The notes under the pieces: generated by a model | Told to the model about the DNA's origin: nothing | What the model saw: only the letters and a program-made list of their open reading frames with translations | Databases searched by the model: none | Translations under genes and position numbers: made by a program | Shown here: positions 46,521 through 56,288 of the stretch, one piece after another | Layout: each line of letters starts with the position of its first letter | Numbering within the stretch: position 1 is the first letter of the stretch | Assembly: GCA_010015675.1 (NCBI GenBank) | Contig: ML976985.1 | Coordinates: 462,458 to 526,457 of the forward strand | Direction of reading: 5' to 3' | From: Byssothecium circinans | Lineage: Eukaryota > Ascomycota > Dothideomycetes > Pleosporales > Massarinaceae | DNA: 64,000 nt

Positions 46521-47248
46521 GGATTCGTGGTTCTAGGAGAGGATGGAGGGGGGTGGGGGGCCGGGGGGCGGATGGCTTGAGATGAGAGCTGGGGTGCGGG
46601 CTTCTGAGGGAAGTGTGAACGGAGTTGAGATCGTTGGTCTTGCTTCTGGCTTCGAGATTCGCGGTGTTGAGCGTTTCAGGTGCCGACCTGGGGGATGGTG
46701 GGTGGGATTCATACGTCGTCAATCTGGGGGGAGTAGTATAGGGTCAAGATGGCTGGGTACTATGCGTGTTTGCCGCGGTCGGAAGCAGGGGGGGCGGGGG
46801 CGGGCTCTGGCAGTTTTGGTCTTATCCGACTTACCCAGTGCTAGCGGGCACTTTTTTCCATTTTCCGCGTCAAACTCATGCTTCTTTTTTTCCCGCCGAT
46901 ATTCATGCCTCTTTATGCTTCAATTTAATATATTCCACTGTTTCGGAAGTCTTGCGGCGCTGCCCTACGCTATGATTGTGAAAGGCCTTACACGACTTTT
47001 GACACATGAAGTTTATATTGAGTGAGCTGCTCGTTTGATGCAATCGGGCCTGAATTTCAGTCATTTTGCTTCTGTGGGAGTTCTAAGAAAAAGCAGCGTA
47101 ACGGCACCGGGGAAGGATACTCGATTATAGATATGATACAGAAATGTACTAATCTACATATAGCCCGTATGTGTCAGACGCTAAAAGTGCGAGACATACT
47201 TGAGAGCTCGCGATACTTCCATCACGTGACGTAGCCCCTCACTCCCAT
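46521..47248. other. Convergent spacer with G-rich tracts
   Basis: Between a plus-strand and a minus-strand gene end. It contains runs of six G at about 46548-46570 and another G-rich tract near 46786-46803. No gene recognised. Confidence 0.5.
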
Positions 47249-48042
47249 TTACTCAGCATTGCGCGGACAAGTCGAGGCCGTCGCAGTCAACGTCCGAGTC
47301 AGAACGTCTCCCGCTTTGGTTGCATAAATAGGCTTTGACTTGATGAAAGCTCCACATGCTTCTGTGACAGCCCATTCATCAAAGGCAACAAGTCGGCACG
47401 GACGTCCTTGATCGGGACAGAACTCGGAGCGGTGATGGATCTGCGGGTTTCTCGGTCGGATCAGCCATGGGTTTGGCGTAGTCCATGTGGTTACTGTCGA
47501 AGTGCTCTAGGGTTGTTAAAAATCGGATCAGCATTCTGATCAAAGGAGCTTACACAGTAGTAGTGACGGTGGTCAAGTATATCGGTGGTGTAGTTATGGA
47601 GTTCGTGGGCTGATGGTGATTCAGTATCTTAGTATACAAATCATCATGGAAAGCGCTTCTCGAAGTTTGAGGGTTCTTACAGGAGCGGGAGGTAATGTAG
47701 GATTAATTCTGTAGGTGCGGTCAGTTTAGCCATCGTTGCAGCATATGATGTAGCTTACGGGGATTCGACTGTGGTAGATACTTCGCATGATCCGGCCGTT
47801 ATTGTGGTTGTCGTTATCGTCTGTGTTGGGAATCTAGTCCGGGTTACCGTCGACGTCTTTTGCGGTCCATTGTGAGAAGAACAAAAAGGGCTTGCGAGGT
47901 CCTGCGGCAAGTCTCGCAGGACTCTACCGCATGCCTCGACTTGTCGACCATGTCCAACGTCTGCCCTCGCGGAAATGTGCGTCCATAGATATGTGAAGAG
48001 AAACAACAGCTTCAGGTTCCGTGAAACCGATCCTACAGACAT
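47249..48042 (-). CDS. Secreted Thr-rich, cysteine-containing protein
   Basis: Four exons (48042-47759, 47708-47681, 47609-47554, 47504-47249) join in consistent phase to give 207 residues. The start MSVGSVSRNLKLLFLFTYLW has a basic n-region and a hydrophobic core ending near ISA, a signal peptide. The mature part has about seven cysteines (VEACG, SPFCSS, GSCEV, EFCPD, RPCRL, EACGAF, STCPR) and strings such as TVTRTRFPTQTITTTTIT and TTVTTTV, typical of extracellular fungal proteins. No catalytic domain is recognised. Exons 2 and 3 are only 28 and 56 nt. An alternative ATG at 48060 would add six residues before the signal peptide. It could be a wall protein or an effector; neither is shown. 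Confidence 0.65.
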
Positions 48043-48589
48043 TGTGAAAGGGTGGATCAAAGTTGATCCAGAATATGAGACCCTCCATTAAGTAGGGACT
48101 CGAAAGCTTATTTGAATGTCTTGTGTGTTCCAGAACCGAATTTGGACTCACGATGGTTTCCGTTTTCAGCACTGATGCATTCGCATTCCGGAAGTCGACT
48201 AGAAGGTTACACAAGATCTTCGCTACCAAAAAAAATACTCCGCAGACTTTCGGATGTGATCCGTGCTTAGGAATGTGATTGTTTGGATTTCCTATTTTTC
48301 TTTTGTGACCCTAAGGTTAGTTCTTGATCGAGGTAGTTGCCTTTGAGTTGGCAACTTTGAACCACACCAAACCCATGAAACGCCAGTCGGCGGTAGCGAC
48401 AAATGACTATCGACAACCTTGCACTAAATTGTTTTGATGAAAACAAAGAGTGACTTGGAACTGTTCATTGTAAAAGGTGGCGGAAAAAAGTTATTTGTTT
48501 CGTAACAGTTAACCTACAACAATTGGTTTATCAGAGACGATCACACACGCTAACGATTATGCTACAGAATTCAGCGCAACATCAATTTC
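48043..48589. other. Intergenic
   Basis: About 550 bp between two minus-strand genes. No recognisable feature. Confidence 0.35.
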
Positions 48590-49530
48590 TTAGCCAGTCC
48601 ACACAGCAGGGCTAGTTCCAAGTCAGTACATGAGTTGACGCTTGCATCGGAAACTCACCCTGGGGCTTTGTAGCTAGTGGCGATTGGGTAATACGACCAG
48701 ATAAGGCCGGGATCATTGGCACTATACGCTCCCGGGAAGGCCACCAAAGGTCCTGGAGTACCATTGCCTCCTCTAGTGACCTCAACCTGAGCACACGACA
48801 GATATATCTGCGCGCCTCCGGCTGACTGTGCTTGATAAAGCGCGATGCTTTCCACTCGGACAAGATATTTGCCGCTCGGAACGTTCTTAGGGATCGTGAA
48901 CTCGACCGAAGTTTTCTCTGACAGTAATAATTAGTATGAGCAAGTGTAACGATGGAGAACATTGATGTTTGAAGACGGACTCTGGTCACATGACTGTATC
49001 ACGTGACTTTCACTCCATAAGGTCTTCCTCTGTAGTTGCTGCTCGATCACTCATCTACTCGCTCAGAGACTCATCGAAATAAAATAAACTCACTATATGC
49101 TGGCCACGTCTTCTCATCGCTCGTAAGGGGACCGTTGCCCTGCACAGCACTGATGCTGCCAATTTTGAACCACACATTACCCGAAGCTTCAAGTGTTGAT
49201 GTTGGCGCCCTCTGGTACTTTAGCCATATATAGCTGGACTGGACCAAAGTGCGATATTGATGCGGCGGCGGCGAATCCGAGGACTGATCCCGCTGCCACG
49301 GTCGCCGTACCAGTACCAGCTCGGTTCTGGAAGCAGCGCATGTCTGGGCTGCTCACGCTAGTGACACCGGAGTTTGTCTGGTAGTTCTTCGTTTGGCGGA
49401 CGGAGGTGATGATGAGCTTTGGGAAGCGGCCTTGAGACGAGTCAGTGATGTTGAGTAGATGAGAGGTATCATGGGGCTCACAGTGGGCATGGGCAGCAGT
49501 CGCCCAAAGCAAAATGTTCAGTAAAAGCAT
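48590..49530 (-). pseudogene. AA9 lytic polysaccharide monooxygenase with a one-base frameshift
   Basis: Copper-dependent oxidative enzyme family acting on cellulose or related glucans. Exons are 49530-49482, 49430-49094, 48917-48659 and 48611-48590. The signal peptide MLLLNILLWATAAHA ends before the His that would be the N-terminal copper ligand. AA9 text follows: FPKLIITSVRQTKNYQTNSG, SPDMRCFQNR, the second His in AAASISHFGPVQLYMAKVPE, then (other frame) TLEASGNVWFKIGSISAV, and SVEFTIPKNVPSGKYLVRVE, GGAQIYLSCAQVEV, VAFPGAYSANDPG, APGPAVWTG. The frame shifts by one base at about 49200: EGA-NINT-stop versus EGA-TSTLEASG. Removing one A restores everything, so this is either a recent null allele or an assembly error. 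Every splice site is intact. Residue 2 after the His is Cys rather than the usual Tyr/Thr. Confidence 0.85.
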
Positions 49531-50607
49531 GCTGACGAACAATTCAAGTTTACTCAAGCTGGAAGGCAGTTTTAAGACACTCCACTCAACAGAAACGTGT
49601 GGTGGATATGGTGCAGATTGATATACAAATAGCACGGCCACTTCGACGGGCGCACGGATGGGGTTAAAGTGCCGGGATATGGTACCGTATTCAACCGGTA
49701 GAAGTCATATTTCAGTACCGTGAGATTACTACAATATATCGAGCTCGGCAATGGAGCATAATAGCAGTTGATTGGCTGTGTGGGGCTTTCCCATCAAATT
49801 GTACAGCTTCACGGAAGCCTCGTGATATGCATTAACTAGGGCCCAAAGCGCTGTGATGTTATTGGCTTCCTCAAGAAGTTGAAGTAAGAAATGTTTCTGG
49901 ACAATGCTTACAACTTCTAGTTTTCCAGTTCACTTGATCATGCTTAGGCAATTTATCGTGACAAAATATACATACATCCGTAAGCAGTAACTGACGTATA
50001 AAAAGGATCAAAATTATGCACTGTCTCACTCACGTACGACGTAACCACTGCGAAACAACCAGATTTTTCTCGAGTTTTCTGGGCAATGGTCGTGGTGTTC
50101 AGCACACGTGGTAGCAGTTGAAAAGGACCATGATGGCACCGCACCAACCGGTGGAATCTTCAAAGCCACAGAAGATAGGCAAAAGTAGACCGAAATGTAC
50201 GGCGCGGCGCGATGAAGTCGAAGAGATTATTGACGATGGTGAGAAGCTCTTAGGGAATATGTGGATGGTTTTCATTCAATTTATGGTATGCTTAATATTA
50301 CCGAATCATTCAGTAAATAGCTGAGTCGAGTTGATACGTCAATGGCTTTATCAAGCTTGTCGTAGAACTCGTAAGGGGATGGGTTGGAAAGCATGGGATC
50401 GACTATTATACTGTGGATTGGCATGTGTGCAATTTAGTTTGCCTTAATCTAGTGTTTGCGCTCGACAAAGTTGTGGTGTGGTGAGGTGGAAAATGTTTAG
50501 TGCTCAGTCGTCAGTGTGTTGGGATAAGGGAACTCTATAGGGTACGATTTTCCTTCACTAGCGCATATTTCCTATCTATCCCCAAGGTCTCAGTTACACC
50601 GTCCCTC
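49531..50607. other. Intergenic
   Basis: About 1.1 kb upstream of the AA9 gene. Short open frames only; nothing recognised. Confidence 0.35.
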
Positions 50608-51030
50608 TCAAATAAGAACAACCTCTCCAAGCCCTCCCTCAATTTCCATCTTAACAAACTTCCCCACCCCCAACGCTGCCTGCCTCAAAACCTCCTCCTC
50701 GGTCCCCCTGAACCTCTGTCTCGCCGCCTGATGCGCGTGAAAACACTTCATGTGTGCCGCGTACTTAATTTGCGCCACCACCCCCCTGACGAGGCTCGGG
50801 ACATACATTCCTGCCCCAGCGACAGTGATAAAAGCCATCATCGTCACCACCTGGTCTATAGTTGTCGCTTTCACCTTTTTCAAGATAGGCATATCGACGT
50901 ACCATAGGTAGTAATCATCGGAGACATATCTGAACTTGTAGCAGTTGATGCATGCCATTATGGCGATGGCTATGGACATGGAGACAAAGTAGAGGATAAG
51001 AATGATGTCGATGCAGTATCTGGTGTTCAT
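50608..51030 (-). CDS. Small two-pass membrane protein, unknown
   Basis: A single ORF of 140 residues beginning MNTRYCIDIILILYFVSM. Membrane segments lie at about residues 8-29 and 62-84 (MMAFITVAGAGMYVPSLVRG), with an aromatic loop (DDYYLWYVDMPILKK) between. A basic, hydrophilic C-terminal region follows (AHQAARQRFRGTEEEVLRQA). No known family. Its layout resembles that of the next gene upstream on the same strand (51457-51822), including a YVP(S/A)L motif at the end of the second membrane segment. These may be diverged tandem duplicates. Confidence 0.5.
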   Translation of the reverse strand: MNTRYCIDIILILYFVSMSIAIAIMACINCYKFRYVSDDYYLWYVDMPILKKVKATTIDQVVTMMAFITVAGAGMYVPSLVRGVVAQIKYAAHMKCFHAHQAARQRFRGTEEEVLRQAALGVGKFVKMEIEGGLGEVVLI

Positions 51031-51456
51031 TGGGATGTGTTTGTGCGTGTTCGGGTTGTGGGGTGGCTGGAGCTTTGAAGTGTAGATGCGGCTGTGGGTA
51101 ATGTGAGTGTTGTGGTTAATATGGGGGTTGTGATTTTTGCGTGTGTGTATGTGTGTGGCACCGTGGGGGGTGTCGCTGGCTTTATAGGTTCTGGTTATCT
51201 ATGGTGAGCATGCCCGATGTGTGTATTGACACCACGAGTCATTGTTGGACTAACCGCTCATACACAAAGTAATGTTAAGAGTTATTTGGAAACCGGCTAC
51301 GAAAAACAACAGAGATCATACATTGTTCAGTTGCGCATGCCGTTACGAGCCCGTGAAATGACCATCCCCTATAGACGCTGGATACCATGGTAGGGTTGCC
51401 GCACTTACATCCCCACCTAGCCTTCTATCATCACCATCCCCCACCTAACCAATCCA
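51031..51456. other. Intergenic
   Basis: About 430 bp between the two small membrane-protein genes. It has a GT-rich patch at about 51138-51160. Nothing else. Confidence 0.4.
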
Positions 51457-51822
51457 TTATATCCTTCCCACCCTCTCCTCATCCAATTTCCTCAAATCCA
51501 CCTCGATCACCACCCCACCCACCGTGCCATACTCTTCTAACCTCTTCGCTGTCGCTGCGTCCAACCTACGTCTTATCGGAATCCTCCTCCACCGCTGGTG
51601 TGCGTATTTCCTGGTTTTATACTGCACTATAATCAAGGCGGGGACATATACGAAGCAGATAAGTATACTGGACTTGATGAAACGCCACTTGCGCTCGGGC
51701 TCGACGTGAGGGTCTACCAGTCGTAGTATCTAGACAACCATACAGATGGTCAGTAAGAAGTGGCAGGGCCAAGTGAAGATGATGAAGGGGAGGCAATAGG
51801 GCCGGAGGAATTCGAGGGCCAT
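51457..51822 (-). pseudogene. Small membrane protein ORF with in-frame stop
   Basis: From ATG at 51822 the frame runs 121 codons to TAA at 51457, interrupted only by TAG at 51732-51730 (codon 31). The first part (FLRPYCLPFIIFTWPCHFLL) is a membrane segment. After the stop the same frame gives ILRLVDPHVEPERKWRF, a second membrane segment (SSILICFVYVPALIIVQY) and a basic tail. No intron can remove the stop without losing the frame or being implausibly short. It is either a recently inactivated gene or two unrelated pieces. The resemblance in layout to 50608-51030 favours the first. Confidence 0.45.
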
Positions 51823-52243
51823 TTTGGAGGTTGCTCAAGTGAGTATAGGGTATCCAGTCGGTGACGTGTCGGTTTGGTTTGTGCGCGGGTTTAAGTTGGC
51901 GGTTGACAGAGTGAGTGCGCAGGGAGTGTCTTTTGCTGGGGTTTTTGACAGAGAGAAGGTAGTTTCGTAGTATTTCTATGCGATCCGTGCGTCGAGTGAA
52001 AGCTATATCACGCGATTGGCCCCTTAATAGCTTTAAGAATTACTTGACAAACTTTTCCCCCCGTTGCCAAGCCAGCGCTCAGATGTGTTCATGAAGCCTA
52101 TGACCTCTACAGCAGCAGTTAGTGCTACCATGTGGACTGGACGATGCGCTTACAAGATAACAAACCGCATCGATGACACCTTCCCTGATTCAAACTTGAC
52201 AAGGTGTTGCCAGACGTTTGTCAGACGCTTAAAGCTCACTCGT
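51823..52243. other. Intergenic
   Basis: About 420 bp. No recognisable feature. Confidence 0.35.
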
Positions 52244-53259
52244 CTACTCCTTCCCCGCTTCCTTGACCTTCCTCTTTGTCGCTGCTTCCAGCCGTCCAAG
52301 CAACTCGCTGGCGCGCTTCTCTTTAGCGTCTACGATATGTAAGAAGATCTGCATCTCTCGAATTGTCTTGACCGAGCAATCTTGTATCAATGTCTGATAT
52401 TCCACCCGATGTTTAAGATCTCTGAGATATCGCTTCTCTCGATTATTATCTCGCTGCAGCTTCTTCATCACTCGCTCGCGCCTAGCTCTCCACGACCGCC
52501 CGCCCGCGATGCCGATAGCGATTGCGGCGCCAAGAAAACCTGCAAAGGCATATGGAACGTAGTAGGCCACGGAACGCTCTGAATGCTCGACATCGATATG
52601 GTACAGGATGTTAGCGAATGGACATAACCTCCCTCTCCAACGCTCCATGTCCCAGATGGTCAGCCAGTAGTGGGCCATTCGACCGTGCGTCAGGAACGTG
52701 CCGAGGGTAGGGAATGAAGTGGGTCGTCGATGTAACAAGGGATAGATTAACCAGCTAAAAAGCAAGCTGAACTCGACCCATTTGGGTAACTTTTCCTGTT
52801 ACGTTGTGGTGTTGAGGCGGATCATGCCGTACTTTGTATATGTAATCGTAAGCCAGACAGGTATAGGCGACAAATTTGACGAGTCCAGCCGGGAGTATCC
52901 GTGAAAGCGTTCTATAGAAGAAAGCGAATATGAGAGTAAGGCTGCAATCGATAAAGCTGTTGAGGAATTGGGTGCCGTCGACGTCGAATAGAAAGCCCAA
53001 GGCGTAAGCGACCGAAAGAAGAGTCGTCAGCCAGAAGCGGCGAAAGGGTTCGGTAAGTCCCACAACGCTCCCCAATCCAAACTTTATGCTTGTGTAGGAC
53101 TATGGAGGCGATGATTTGAGAGCGCGATGAAAGGTAGCGTATCCGATGCCAAGGCGTTTGTGGTAAGACTTCAGAGTGTGAAAGGATCGAGAAGAGCTTG
53201 TCGATGGAAGCAACAGCCACGGCGACAGCATAGAAGCAGAATAGGAAGGGGCGACTGTC
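52244..53259 (-). CDS. Multi-pass membrane protein, unknown (5' end unresolved)
   Basis: Three exons in phase 0: 53259-53170, 53099-52833 and 52795-52244, coding for at least 302 residues. About six hydrophobic segments are seen, including FWLTTLLSVAYALGFLF, IDCSLTLIFAFFYRTL, LLFSWLIYPLL and YVPYAFAGFLGAAIAIGIAG. They are followed by a strongly basic and charged C-terminal region, probably a coiled coil (ERVMKKLQRDNNREKRYLRD). The last junction (YIYK|EKLPKWVEF) is clear. The donor of the first listed exon (GTCTTA) is weak, and no initiating exon could be joined in phase, so the gene may start further upstream or be damaged. No family recognised. Confidence 0.45.
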
Positions 53260-53361
53260 CTAAGGCGGGAAGCATAACCAAAAGCACTATAAGGCGTATC
53301 GCGACACTCGAAAAAAAGACCCAGATTTGAAAAATTTAATGACAAAAAAACATACAATTGC

Positions 53362-54928
53362 TCATCTTGGTCTTTGAGGATATACCGGCAATGGAGACAT
53401 CGGCCCTTCTATACTCACCTCACTCGAGCCCCTGCTCCCGGGCCGTGCTTTGGTCTCTTTATTACTCAAGTCCTCCATTTCGACCAATTGCTGTTCATCG
53501 TTATCCCCGTGCTGCACCTCAAAGGTCTTCGTATATGTGATGCCGTTCATGCCCCCCCTTTCCGCATCCTGGCGGTTTGGCGCAGCATTCGAGTGATTCC
53601 CGCTCCTTCCACTGAGACCATGACCGCCGTACTTGGCGTAGTAATTCGAAGTGGCGGGCGCGGTTGAGCCGAGGAGGGCAGGGAAAACGCGCGCGAAGAT
53701 GATGCGAAGGGCAGGCATACACGCGCATACAATGCCGACGTTAATTTCGATGGTAGACCATTGGCTGACGCCGGCTTGGTCCCATGTCGGATTCTGAGAG
53801 TTCGCGAAACTGATAAGCGATTGGAGGCGGACGATTGACATGGCTGTGACACTGTCGGCCCGAGTCAGTATGGGTGGTGAAGGGTAGGGCTGGGTGATGC
53901 GCACAAGGTTCCGACCAAGAACATCAGGGCCACGCTGATCTTCTTCTTCTGGGACATCTTGAGCTGAAAGACTTGCCACAGCGGAAGCGCAAGCATCCAT
54001 ATATCCAGCGCAATGCTGATGGCGGCATTGCTCCAAGCTAACGCATTGATGTTGAGACATTCACCTTCGTGTTCGCCGTCCCATCGCAGCCAGTTGTACC
54101 TGATGGGAGAGCACTGAAAGATTCCCGCAAAGACGCTTGCAGTCCCCCAGCAAGCGACGAATACAATGGTTCCCCAGATTAGGCGTTTGGCCTTAGGGGT
54201 AGGGAAGATCCGCAAGAAGAAAAGGAGCAGCGTGAGTTTTAAGAGCGTTAAAATAAGAAAGTACAGAGCTTCCATGACGAAGAACCAGAGCGCGAATTCG
54301 GTTATATTGTCGAAGGGAACCGTCCATACGTCTTTACCCAGTCCATTTGGTGATGTTTTCAAGTCTGTGATGACGGTTTGCGGGATTCCAGCGAGTAAGG
54401 TAGCGACAATCGCGTAGTCGTCCCATCCGAGCTCGGCCATCGAAAAGGCCGTCTTGTATACGATGCGCGCAAGCACGCAGAGAGCAGATATTACTCCCAA
54501 TGTAATATTGGTGATGCGTATCGTCTTTGTTTGACTACGAACTGGTGCGCGGCACGTTGTCGAAGTGATGTTTTTCGTCGCTACAAGAACCTTAGTCCAG
54601 CAAACAATGTCTCTTTTGTGCAACTCACTCAATGCCTCCTTGAGAGTGCATGCCTGCGTCACACAACCTTCAACGCTGCTCAACAATTGTGTGTTGGTGC
54701 ATATACAAGTAGCATTGGTTACTTGACATGGCGACTCTGCAACAGCAGTGACGAGGCATCTTTGCTACAAATGGTTCTTAGTCCCATTGACCTGGCGTTG
54801 GCAAGTCCTAGATTACTCACAGCACAGGAAGGTAGTGCCGCAACAGCGGCGGCCAAAGCCGAGTTTTGAGCGAAGCTCAATCGCGAAAGCAACAGAAGCA
54901 AGAATGAGAGGTGAGATAGCAGCATCAT
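53362..54928 (-). CDS. CFEM-domain, Pth11-like seven-helix receptor
   Basis: Fungal surface receptor class with an extracellular eight-cysteine CFEM domain and a rhodopsin-like seven-helix core; the founding member Pth11 senses surfaces in Magnaporthe. Exons 54928-54821, 54764-54629, 54580-53905 and 53851-53362 give 469 residues. Signal peptide MMLLSHLSFLLLLLSRLSFA. CFEM cysteines in order: LPSCA, QRC, SPC, ATC, ICTN, EGC, TQAC, and TTC in exon 3. Helices follow (ITLGVISALCVLARIVY through PALRIIFARVFPALLG), with FSMAELGWDDYAIVATLL and the TVPFDNITEFALWFFVMEAL region typical of the family. The cytoplasmic tail has many charged and Ser residues. The exon 2 acceptor TTTGTAG was chosen because it restores all eight cysteines. 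Confidence 0.88.
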
Positions 54929-55051
54929 GATGGCATCGAACGCGCTCCAGCTGCGGACCGCAGGTCTCGACACTGACGAGAGGATAAATGAAAGACTGGA
55001 GATTCGAGAAGGGGTGGAGCAGGCGTCAAGTTATCCACATGAAACCTGGTG

Positions 55052-55715
55052 CTAAAGCGACCAGGAATGGCGAGCTGCATGATGCATCCATGGATCGTCT
55101 ATCGTTCGTTTAGCTGTGAGTGGATCTCGAGGTGTCTTGCATTGGAAGGCCTTCAGGGTCTCATGCTTGCTCGTGCTTCCGACGGTACAATGGTACTCTC
55201 GGGCCAACTGCTGAAGCCAGCATAGTTCATGATGCATGTCCGCGGCGTCGCGTTTTATCACATACAGCAGGTACTTATTCTGGTCTTCCGTGGTAGCGTG
55301 AGCAGAGAGGAAGCCATGACTCAAAACCAACGGGTCAATGGCAGACTGCGTGCGGTAGCGGCTGAGAATAGCCACGGCTGGAAAGGGTAGGCAACTTACA
55401 CGAGCAATTGATCTTAATGTCGGCACCTGTTCGGCATTCTATGATGCTTCGAGAACGAATGGGAGCATCAGGTTCGATCTTTCCAAATCGTCGGGCTGCG
55501 CGTCTCAGGTGAAACCGAAGACGGTGCAAATTTGGCGTGCACGGATCAATGCTTAATCCAAAGCCTCCATTATTATTATTACCCAACCGCCCACACATCG
55601 CGTCCCAACTCGAGTCATCGCCAGGGCCTTGAAAATCTTCAGCGATCGTCCAGCAATAATGTGGAGTCGTGATCGACCATCTAACAGAATCCGTACGTTT
55701 TCTCTCCTGCGCTTC
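55052..55715 (-). CDS. Unrecognised gene, two exons seen, 5' end missing
   Basis: Coding-like text in two exons, 55715-55427 and 55377-55052, joined in phase across a 49-bp intron. Exon a begins EAQERKRTDSVRWSITTPHY and includes EDFQGPGDDSSWDAMC and FHLRRAARRFGKIEPDAP. Exon b includes TTEDQNKYLLYVIKRDAAD, MHHELCWLQQLAREYHCTVG and ends at a TAG. Amino-acid use looks like real protein, but no family is recognised. The acceptor at 55716 (CTTTAG) implies an upstream exon that I could not find, and the donor GTGCCG is weak. It could be a genuine partial model or a decaying gene. Confidence 0.4.
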
Positions 55716-56192
55716 CTAAAGTAGTCGCCTCTGTTGGCCCTCAGCACGCTGCACAACTTCCGACACAACTCTGAACTGTGGACGAGTTTCATGACTTACC
55801 GATAACTACTTATTTAGCCTATATGCCAGGGGCTGTCATATTGAACGCCTCGCCTCGCCTTGCCGTGCCGCGCTTGCGCTGACAACGGAGACATACTCTT
55901 TCGAGCGGCTCGCCGGCCATGGCGTCTCTAGAAGACACATACTATGGTAGCCAAACTCTGTGTACAATATGATGGCCGGAAGCGATGCCGCTGTCGCGTG
56001 CTGTAACTTCTGTAAGACGAGCAAATGTGGCTACCGGTATCGTGCAAGAGTTCGAGTTTCAACAACTGCCGCGGGTGCTCAATGCTCATAGCGGATCTAC
56101 GGCAAATCGCAGTCTACAGTACAGACTATTAGGCAACGTTACACAATCCAACAGTATAAACTCGAAACATGTTGATTGAGGGTTGCATCTAC

Positions 56193-56288
56193 CGGGGCAC
56201 TTTGAAGCCGTTTATCCGGCACGTGATCTGCTTACTGTACTAACCTATACCGGCTAGTTGTCACGTGCCGGATTTCCGGCGTGCCCCG
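56193..56288. repeat. Foldback inverted repeat with CACGTG in both arms
   Basis: The left arm starts CGGGGCAC and ends ATCCGGCACGTGA. The right arm, on the other strand, starts CGGGGCAC and ends with the same 13 bases, with a shared GCCG between. The arms are about 34 and 28 bp and differ by small gaps. They flank a loop of about 35 bp. The transcript or single strand could form a stable hairpin. Confidence 0.8.
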
